From assembly GCA_963575645.1 (NCBI GenBank), contig OY754467.1, positions 33,353,108-33,417,107 of the forward strand: a DNA stretch of 64,000 bases, given 5' to 3'. Both the position numbers and the translations under genes were made by a program. Positions within the stretch are counted from its first letter, which is position 1. Every line of letters begins with the position of its first letter. This document shows positions 47,294-64,000 of the stretch, in pieces. The notes beneath the pieces are model-generated. The model was not told the origin of the DNA, searched no databases, and saw nothing but the letters and a program-made list of their open reading frames with translations. The stretch comes from Xanthostigma xanthostigma (Eukaryota > Arthropoda > Insecta > Raphidioptera > Raphidiidae).

Positions 47294-48439
47294 CACGGCA
47301 GTGGAAGGATTTCGGGTAACGTAGGTCCATTCCCACCTGTGAATAAATAAAAAAGAAAAACGGACAGATTTCTCAAAACGGTGGATTGATTGGGCAGTAC
47401 CGGTGTTATTTTGGGCCCATAGTGATCAGAGAGGGTACAGCACCACTTCCTCCACCATTCTGAGAAATTGTGCAATCACGAAAAAACTATGAAAAGAATA
47501 CGCAGATTATCAATAACATATTATATTTAATAATCACTTAAAGACGTGACGGTTATATGGTACAAAGAAAGTTGATTTTCAAAATAACATTCTTATGTTT
47601 AACAATATCGTAGGACTATGGCCAACAACTAGGAGCTGGGGGTGGAACCCTGACAAGGTGATCACTTAATTATCTAGGGGACATACTTGATAAGATTAAT
47701 TGAATTAAAAAAAAAAAACTACGTGAGAAAACTAAGAGTGAACTTCATACCCTTTTGAAGAGCACATCACTTACACATGAACATTCCTACTCTATTTATA
47801 CTTTACATGATTCGTGGACGACGACGGGCAGTTAACCACTTCATTGTAGTGCAATGAAGTCTAAAAGTTAGCTTGTAGAAGCAGTTGGGAAATTATTCTT
47901 TGATTTATTCCATGAGCGTCCTTTTTTCGTGCGACCTCCTCGAATCCCGGAAAACAACTTAATGTTTGTTATTTTTCCGTAACTAATCAATATTGATTTT
48001 AATTATTTCAAACCTAACAACTATTGTTTGTCACTTTTCACTTTTGAAATCACAGATACCGCGTTTTTAGAGTCAGCCGACTGGATCACACGATAGACAC
48101 ACTTATGTTTATAAGTCCAAGCCTCGCGATCCAAATCGTACCGCGCATGCAAATACCCGCGAATTTAGTGACTTAAGATTTCCTTATTTATATTTTTAGG
48201 CGCGAATAGCGTAAGCTAAAGCGCCTATATGTACTCGCTTTGTCTGTGAATCTGTGAATCTGTATGTCACGCTTTTTTGTGGATTGTGTACAGCTCAAAC
48301 GCCTTAACCGATTTTAAAAAACTTTTTTTTGTTCGATTCGTCTCCGGGTAACTTAGATCCTAACGTCGCCCGATTTTTGAATTTTTGCTCCAGAGGGGAG
48401 CAATTTAGAAAAAACGAAGTTTTTTGCTTATAACTCGCT
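47289..48439. other. Gene-free spacer
   Basis: No supported gene. From about 48200 onward the sequence (GCGAATAGCGTAAGC...) probably belongs to the dispersed repeat that follows. Confidence 0.35.
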
Positions 48440-48890
48440 CAATTTAAATCAGATCGGTTCGAAACCTGTCTTAAACGAAAGAGGAGAAAATTTTACATAA
48501 ATTTCGTACAACAGAATTTGCCCAATCAGTTTTTTTATACACATTTATATAGAAATAAATTCAATCTGATATAACCGATGGCAAACATCTTTCGGTTATC
48601 TCTCTCTGTTGCACGGTTTAACATGGCAATTTAAAAATTACGTATGTTCTGTCTTCAAATAAAATTGGTCGATAATATTATTTATTACAATAATGAAATT
48701 AAAAGATAGCATTTGTTCAAAAACGGATGCCGTTTCGAATATTTGTGAAATGCAACGCCTTCTGGGTTAACAATTTGAATAACTAATTATTAGAACAAAT
48801 ACTTTGACAGATGCAAACGTCACTTTTGACATTTCTTACCATTCCGACACCACGGATGAGCGGATTGAAACCAAATTTTGGGAGGATGTT
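48440..48890 (+). repeat. Dispersed repeat, second copy
   Basis: Opposite-orientation match to 37233-37675, with shared segments around AAATCAGATCGGTT, CTTAAACGAAAGAGGAG, GTGAAATGCAACGCCTTCT and CATTTCTTACCATTCCGACA. A short relic lies near 13985-14060. Non-coding. Confidence 0.75.
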
Positions 48891-49077
48891 TGATATGCAA
48901 ATATGAAGTGGCCTATTGTTTTTTGGGAACATCGGCGCATGCGTAAAAGAATATATCTCTTATAATGTTGTTTTATATAATAATAATAGTGGAATTATAA
49001 AACGGTCGAATAAAAAAAAAAACTTGGTGACTGATGATGAGATACTGTTTTAATAACTTGAATATTAAAATAATAGT

Positions 49078-49145
49078 TGTGTGACTAAATTAATAAGTGA
49101 GCGACTAAATTACTAAGTGAGCGACTGAATTACTAAGTGAGCGGT
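49078..49145. repeat. ~20-bp tandem repeat
   Basis: About three units of AAGTGAGCGACTAAATTACT with small changes, just before the 120-bp array. Confidence 0.8.
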
Positions 49146-49243
49146 AAGAATGCCTTCGGAAATTTTGAAGCAGATATCTTCAACCGATTGAGATGAAAAT
49201 TTGTCTACACGTTAAGTTTGGATGACAATGCATGGTTAGCTGT

Positions 49244-50497
49244 GTGACGTCACTCTAAATCCAATATGGCGAACTTCTAAATATGGCGGACTAATTTTAT
49301 TATGCTTTCCTACAATATGGGTATCAAATGAAAGGGCTTGCTGAGAATAACTCGAAAAATAAAGTGACGTCACTCTAAATCCAATATGGCGGACTTCTAA
49401 AAATGGCGGACTAATTTTATTATGCTTTCCTACAATATGGGTTTCAAATGAAAGGGCTTGCTGTAAATAACTCGAAAAATAAAGTGACGTCACTCTAAAT
49501 CCAATATGGCGGACTTCTAAAGATGGCGGACTAATATTATTATGCTTTCCTACAATATGGGTATCAAATGAAAGGGCTTGCTGAGAATAACTCGAAAAAT
49601 AAAGTGACCTCACTCTAAATCCAATATGGCGGACTTCTAAAGATGGCAGACTAACTTTATTATGCTTTCCTACAATATGGGTATCAAATGAAAGGGCTTG
49701 CTGAGAATAGCTCGAAAAATAAAGTGACGCCACTATAAAACCAATATGGCGGACTTCTAAAGATGGCGGACTAAGTTTTTTATGCTTTCCTACAATATGG
49801 GTATCAAATGAAAGGGCTTGCTGAAAATAACTCGAAAAATAAAGTGACGTCACTCTAAATCCAATATGGCGGACTTCTAAAAATGGCTGACTAATTTTAT
49901 TATGCTTTCCTACAATATGGGTATCAAATGAAAGGTCTTGCTGTAAATAACTCGAAAAATAAAGTGACGTCACTCTAAATCCAATATGGCGGACTTCTAA
50001 AAATGGCTGACTAATTTTATTATGCTTTCCTACAATATGGGTATCAAATGAAAGGGCTTGCTGTAAATAACTCGAAAAATAAAGTGACCTCACTCTAAAT
50101 CCAATATGGCGGACTTCTAAAGATGGCAGACTAATTTTATTATGCTTTCCTACAATATGGGTATCAAATGAAAGGGCTTGCTGAGAATAACTCGAAAAAT
50201 AAAGTGACGTTACTCTAAATCCAATATGGCGGACTTCTAAAAATGGCGGACTAATTTTATTATGCTTTCCTACAATATGGGGATCAAATGAAAGGGCTTG
50301 CTGTAAATAACTCGAAAAATACAGTGACGTCACTCTAAATCCAATATGGCGGACTTCTAAAGATGGCGGACTAATATTTTTATGCTTTCCTACAATATGG
50401 GTATCAAATGAAAGGGCTTGCTGAGAATAACTCGAAAAATAAAGTGACGTCACTCTAAATTCAATATGTCGGACTTCTAAAGAAGGCGGACTAAGCT
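49244..50497. repeat. 120-bp tandem array (~10.4 copies) with CRE-like palindromes
   Basis: The unit begins GTGACGTCACTCTAAATCCA, includes ATATGGCGGACTTCTAA and TATCAAATGAAAGGGCTTGC, and ends ACTCGAAAAATAAA. The period is exactly 120 bp with no indels across the array, only substitutions. Most units hold an intact TGACGTCA; a minority are changed (CCTC, CGCC, CGTT variants). Because 120 is a multiple of three, one minus-strand frame stays open for about 400 codons; I do not treat that as a gene. Confidence 0.95.
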
Positions 50498-50790
50498 TTT
50501 TTTGATAAAGGGGTATGCGAATTGTCTCGCAGTGAATCGCGATGGGGCAGAGGTGGAGTTTTTAAAAAAATAATTCCGGGGTGAACGATAAACGGGTATG
50601 CGAATTGTAATTCCGGGGTGAACGATAAAGGGGTATGCGAATTGTCTCGCAGTGAAACGGGAAGAGGCAAATGTGGAGTTTTTAAAAAAACAATTCCGGG
50701 GTGAACGATAAACGGGAATGCGAATTGTCTCGCAGTGAAACGGGAAAGGGCTAAAATGGAGTTTTTAAAAAAACAATTCCGTGCTGAACG
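50498..50790. repeat. Divergent 83-bp satellite units next to the 120-bp array
   Basis: About three and a half units related to 42191-43318 (GGGTATGCGAATTGTCTCGC and the T/A run plus CAATTCC), one truncated. They follow the 120-bp array directly. Confidence 0.9.
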
Positions 50791-50947
50791 TTAAATATAC
50801 ACCGATTTTCAAACAAAACACCGGGGTATATGATGTAAAATTTCGCGCCTTGTAATTCTTGAATTACTTGGGCATATACTCCCACTGGTTTTTTTACTAA
50901 TTTTATGCTAATATTAAAAAATTGTCGCGGTGCTATGGCACCACGTG

Positions 50948-50987
<40 letters not shown>

Positions 50988-52682
50988 TATGTTTTCTATA
51001 CAAGGTGAGATCATTTGGTGATAAATGCTATACAAATGGAGATCCGTTTTGACAAGCCGAGATCCAAATCGGATCTCGTTGTGTTTCTATGTGTATATCA
51101 ATTTTTTTCGGTTAATATGGGTGTGGGGAATGCGCAGTTAAATTTTAGTCCGGATCTCCATTTTCCCATTTTTATCAATTTTTATACACGAGTAGTTCAA
51201 CCAAACGCACTAGTGAGGTCACTGCTGTGCCAAACTTGTATATAACATTTCGTGCACAACCTGAGATCCTGTATAATCGGCAACACTGCGTCGCATATTT
51301 TCATACACACAGACGCCTTTATTTATTTTATGTTATATCATCTAAGTTTGTTTCGGAGCTCAAGCCTCAAACCGAGTGAATAAAATTCATAACTTTGGAA
51401 TTTTGTAACATTGCATTTTATAATGATCATATTAATGAGTAAAACCGTCGGAATAGGTAAGCGTAAGATTAAAGGCTAGCGGTTAAATATAATTGATTTA
51501 TCTACATATTATATGAATATTTGAAAAAAAAGTTGAGCATGCTATGATATTCAAATTGAAGTAAAAAAAAATAGATAATCAATATTTCTACAATAATTTC
51601 TTTTAGTTGTTCGTTTATTTATAATAAAGGAGTAATGGCTTGAGGCAGGAAGCAAACAGTGTAGATATTTCCAGAAAAAAAAAAATAAAAAAAATATTAT
51701 CATAAGTTTTTATTAAACTGAAACTGTACTTATTACAATAAATAAAATTATCGACCAATTTTTCAGACAAATATATTAACAAAAAATAATAATTAATACA
51801 TTGACGTTTCGGTATTAATTGAAATTTTTTGTTAATATATTTGTCTGAAAAATTAGTCGATAGTTTTATTTATTGAAGAATTCTAATCAGACATTAATCA
51901 AAGATTTATACTTATTACATATTTTTTAATTTAATACTTTTATTTATACCCAGTTCTTGTCCTTAAATAAATCTGGATATTTTTCCCGTAATTTTAGACA
52001 TTCTGCTTTTTTGGGAGAGTTTTTTTTATATGAGTTTTGAAAAATTGTAACATTTTAGATTTTTGCTGTTTATTCCATGATCCAAGGCAATTTTTTTTGT
52101 CTGTGTTTACTTTACTCTTCTCCTTTTTGCGTGGTGTTTCTGTAAAAAATAAGCGTAAGAAGAATTCGAATTTTCGTATTAATAATACAAAGATTATTAA
52201 TTTTATTTTAACGTGATTTAAGCTGTTCTGTCAAGTTTGCAAGTCTACAGAAATCGCATAACTTCGAGTTCGCGCAATTTGGAGTAGCGTAATTCGGGAT
52301 ATTACAGGGTATATAGATTTTAATGGGATTATCTTCAAAAATAAGTCATGTCTGTGCCACTCTGTACCTATATCAGAATAAACTTTATGTACCTGTAAGC
52401 AATAATTATTTTTCAAAATTCTAAATTTCAACAGAGATTTATGTGGTTCATGCACTTTCGGTGATCATTCATACGCAACCTTCCTCTGATTCAGAATTAA
52501 TATCGTTCTGGGTTTCATACTCGGGGACTACAACAGTATTTGAATCATCTAGTGTACCTCGTTGACTTGGGGCATCTGATAACAGACAGTCAAAAATGAG
52601 AAAAAGTGTTACGTATGTGATTTTTAATATTTTAATGTTTGAAAAATAGTTTTAATAATAATACGTGATATTAAGAGTATTC
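50791..52682. other. Spacer with an AT microsatellite and GGATCTC-rich sequence
   Basis: An alternating TA tract lies at 50951-50985. From about 51004 to 51275, GAGATCC/GGATCTC motifs recur in both orientations, resembling pieces at 55195-55290. The rest to 52682 is AT-rich with no gene. Confidence 0.4.
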
Positions 52683-53086
52683 GTCCCTGCAAATACCCCC
52701 TGCACCCTTCATCTCAAATCTTTTCCTCTCGCCTAAAAACGGTTTGCGCTCTCCCGACGCTATTTTTAAAGCTAGAGGGTTCTGGTAAACGCCAAATGAA
52801 AGACAAAGAATCAGACTACAGATCCTTCAGGCGAATTTTTTTAAAAAAAATTCCTGAAAAAACTTACAACCTTTTGAAAAAAATAATAAGTTACGTAATA
52901 TTTCACACGTAGGCGAGACTGTTTTTCAAAAAATTCGCCTGAAGGATCTGTAGTCTGATTCTTTGTCTTTCATTTGGCGTTTACCAGAACCCTCTAGCTT
53001 TAAAAATAGCGTCGGGAGAGCGCGAACCGTTTTTAGGCGAGGGGAAAAGATTTGAGATGAAGGGTGCAGCGGGTGTTTGCAGGGAC
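52683..53086. mobile_element. MITE with ~160-bp inverted arms
   Basis: Starts GTCCCTGCAAATACCCCC and returns to GCAGGGAC at 53086. Arms run to about 52845 and from about 52930, sharing ATGAAAGACAAAGAATCAGA and GCGTCGGGAGAGCGC-type sequence with few mismatches. The ~85-bp loop is non-coding. Confidence 0.88.
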
Positions 53087-53952
53087 AAATTTTCTTAATA
53101 CGTTCTTTACCAATCATTAATAATAATTGTTACCATTTTCGTTTTCCTCGAAAGATTGTCTATTCCATTGTTCCAATTCGACGTCGAATTTATCACTGTC
53201 GACCCCCCTTTCCATCATTAAAAGTAACTTGGCTATTTTTGCGGTTTGGTAAACTTCCTGTGGTAATCTTAAAATAAAGTTTAAATTTATTTTTCGAATT
53301 ACTTGGCGGAAGGATAAGTGAGATGCAAGAGATGTAATATGTTTAGTTTTGCGAGACAGTGAATAAATATTTAAAAAGTCGCAGGTACTTGAACAGTAAA
53401 GTGAAATAATAGTCAATGTTTCTCATTTACTAAATGCACGAGTTTTTTCGGTAAATCGCGACTTTCCCAAGTACTGTAAACAAACATTTTTACAATTATA
53501 TTAAATCTAAGTACTTAATTTTAATTTTTAAGCACAACTTATTTAACCCCCACACACTCTTAATAATGTGAGATGACTTATAACAAATATTTATCTAATA
53601 TACAGTGCGTTTCATAATTGAATATACTTATACATATAGGTTCGTTTTTACTTCATTTCTGATATACAAGGTGATAGAGATTTTTTTGAAAAATTGATTT
53701 AGGTATTTTAATAAACCTGAAGCTACCTAAGATTTTTATTAATTTATTATTTGTTGACAGTCAATTAAAATAACTAATTTAATTAAAAAAAAAATCTGTG
53801 TCACCCTGCGTATCAAATATGACGCAAATCGGGCCTAATGTTTATTATAAACTTTTTGTCTTAAAATCATGCACAATTAATAAACCCCCTTTAAAATTGA
53901 CAGTCAATTACGAAGCAGCCTGTATTGAAAAATAATTTGTTTTAGTTGGTAC
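53087..53952. other. Gene-free AT-rich spacer
   Basis: A 99-codon minus-strand frame (53416-53117) shows no recognisable similarity. No repeat structure is evident. Confidence 0.35.
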
Positions 53953-54541
53953 TAGTGACGTGCCGGATCGTTAAAAATGCATATCCGCGGATACGGATCT
54001 GAATACGGATATTTGGTTTCAAGATCCGCGGATACGGATACGGATATTTGGTTTCAAGATCCGTGGATACGGATACGGATCTTAACTTTCTTAGAGTACG
54101 CGGCGGTAAATATTGCACATCGACCTTTGGAAAGAGACTGTTATGGGAAAAAGTTATTGACTTCTTTAAGAGTTAACTCTCCTAACAGATTCCAGAGATC
54201 GATGTGCAATATCTCATTATAAAGATAGTTTTTTATTAGTACCTTTGAGTTATGTACTATTGGTATGGTACTCACTACGATAAATTTTTGCAATATAAAG
54301 GTGCCCAATACGATTTTAAGAAATAAAAAATAATCTGAATGGAATTTAACAGTTTCTCATTATTACCTAATTACCTATATATATAAAATTTCATGTATGA
54401 ATTGAAAATTAATAAGGTAAAAGATCCGTAAAAGATCCGCCATAAAACTAACGGATACGGATATTTCGTTTCAAGATCCGCGGATCTTTCTTCTCCCTCG
54501 GATATCCGCGGATACGGATACGGATATCCGGCGCATCACTA
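53953..54541. mobile_element. Non-autonomous hAT element with perfect 8-bp TSD and GGATAC-rich ends
   Basis: Starts TAGTGACGTGCCGGAT and ends ATCCGGCGCATCACTA. GTTGGTAC lies immediately outside both ends (53945-53952 and 54542-54549). Both sub-terminal regions are packed with GGATACGGATA and CCGCGGAT motifs, as expected for hAT transposase binding. An inner inverted pair, ATATTGCACATCGA and TCGATGTGCAATAT, lies near 54109 and 54196. No transposase. Confidence 0.93.
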
Positions 54542-55433
54542 GTTGGTACACATATATAAGATATGTTTTAAAAAAATCATAAATATGTATTAATTAAAGC
54601 GAAAGAAAAATATTTTTTTTCCTACAATTTTTATAGTTTATTTATAAAATATCATACCTATAAAACTGTTCGTGCGTCTTCTTCGTATGACCCATAAAAG
54701 TAGCCAATTGTTCCATTTCATTATCGTTAAGGTTTAAAATTTGTAAAACAGTTGCAATTTGTTTTCTGAGACGGGAAGATGTTAAAGTACCCGGATTTTT
54801 TTCGTTTTAACGAAACAAAAGGCAATTTATGTATTACAATTTTAATTTATCAATGATGAAATTTAAAAAAAAACAATTTTATAGTCTTTCAAATTTTATT
54901 ACAAAATGCTTTTAATAACAGCAAAATATTTTGCTGTACTATAAAATGGTTTTTGCATTCGCAAAAAAGAGTTCTGCTTGAATGTAGCTTAAAAAAAATT
55001 AAAAAGTTAATTTAACTTAACTTCGTCTTGTATACCTACTAGCAGTTGTCGTGTATTTCTTATTTATAGCTAGATTTACGAACTTTTTCCCACGTGATAA
55101 CATTTTGGAGCAAATTATTTTTCGTCACTATCACAACTCGAACACTAAAAGTGCACGCGTACTGCGTCGCAACGTCACAAAAATTTGGCAATGTTGCAGG
55201 ATCTCATTTTATGCTACATACATCATGATATACATTTCCGGATCTCCACTTGTTTACATTAATTCATAACAGATCTCGTTTTGTTCAAATTTTATCACGA
55301 AAAATTTAAACGCAGAAATTGTTTCCCCTCTGCGGGGTTATAGATTAAGGACAATAAAAGGAGCCTTTTTGTGAAAAAGATACTCCAAAAAACCTTTTTT
55401 TTGTGGTGGACCTCGGGTTGTCTGTAATTTAGT
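54542..55433. other. Spacer before the 31-bp satellite
   Basis: No supported gene. From about 55130 the sequence carries GGATCTC motifs related to the 51-kb region. Confidence 0.35.
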
Positions 55434-55503
55434 CGGATCTCCACTTGATACAAAAACATATATATATATATATATATATGTTTTTGTATCAAGTGGAGAT
55501 CCG
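55434..55503. repeat. AT-cored hairpin
   Basis: Inverted repeat with arms CGGATCTCCACTTGATACAA and complement around an alternating AT core. It immediately precedes the long (AT)n tract. Confidence 0.9.

Positions 55504-64000
<8,497 letters not shown>

Noticed and set aside
49236-50453. 405-codon minus-strand open frame
   Set aside because: It is the translation of a 120-bp tandem repeat; the period is a multiple of three, so the frame persists without selection.
53117-53416. 99-codon minus-strand frame
   Set aside because: No domain or repeat relation recognised; length is within chance for this window.

Overview
The window is nuclear DNA from an animal, most likely an insect. The evidence is AT-rich sequence, GT-AG introns, metazoan gene families and a dense load of short DNA transposons and non-LTR fragments. 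The order within insects cannot be fixed from the sequence alone. No bacterial, viral or organellar genes were recognised.

Positions 1-22,000 form a small gene block with four recognisable protein genes. (1) A plus-strand Jarid2-like gene (597-6793) encodes a catalytically dead Jumonji/ARID protein, the accessory subunit of PRC2. (2) A minus-strand six-coding-exon SLC35C2-like sugar-nucleotide transporter (18610-16216). (3) A minus-strand intronless SOSS complex subunit B (hSSB1/NABP-like; 19684-19091). (4) A plus-strand three-exon LITAF-domain gene (20178-21737), which starts head-to-head with SOSS-B about 490 bp away. They serve chromatin silencing, Golgi transport, DNA repair and endolysosomal membranes, so they do not form one pathway. 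Introns and intergenic DNA here already hold several MITEs.

Positions 22,000-55,000 contain no host gene I can support. The stretch is a nested set of mobile elements: hAT-type elements with 8-bp target-site duplications (23842-24226, 29260-29763, 34799-35499, 53953-54541), a pogo/Tigger-like MITE (11548-12167, within the gene block), a piggyBac-like MITE with TTAA ends (46093-46384), several long-inverted-repeat elements, a tRNA-Lys-like relic, and 5'-truncated non-LTR retrotransposons at 38-45 kb. Two elements (31751-32973 and 36061-37829) share arms but carry different cores. One fold-back element (25057-25914) has six copies of an 18-bp palindrome and a small Cys-rich ORF.

Tandem arrays become prominent from 42 kb: an 83-bp satellite flanked by inverted 16-bp arrays (42-43.4 kb), a 120-bp array carrying CRE-like palindromes (49.2-50.5 kb) followed by more 83-bp units, and a 31-bp satellite filling 55.6 kb to the window end (about 270 copies) with signs of higher-order structure. 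The long open frames in these arrays come from the repeat period and are not genes. The layout suggests a shift from a gene block into repeat-rich, possibly heterochromatic DNA.
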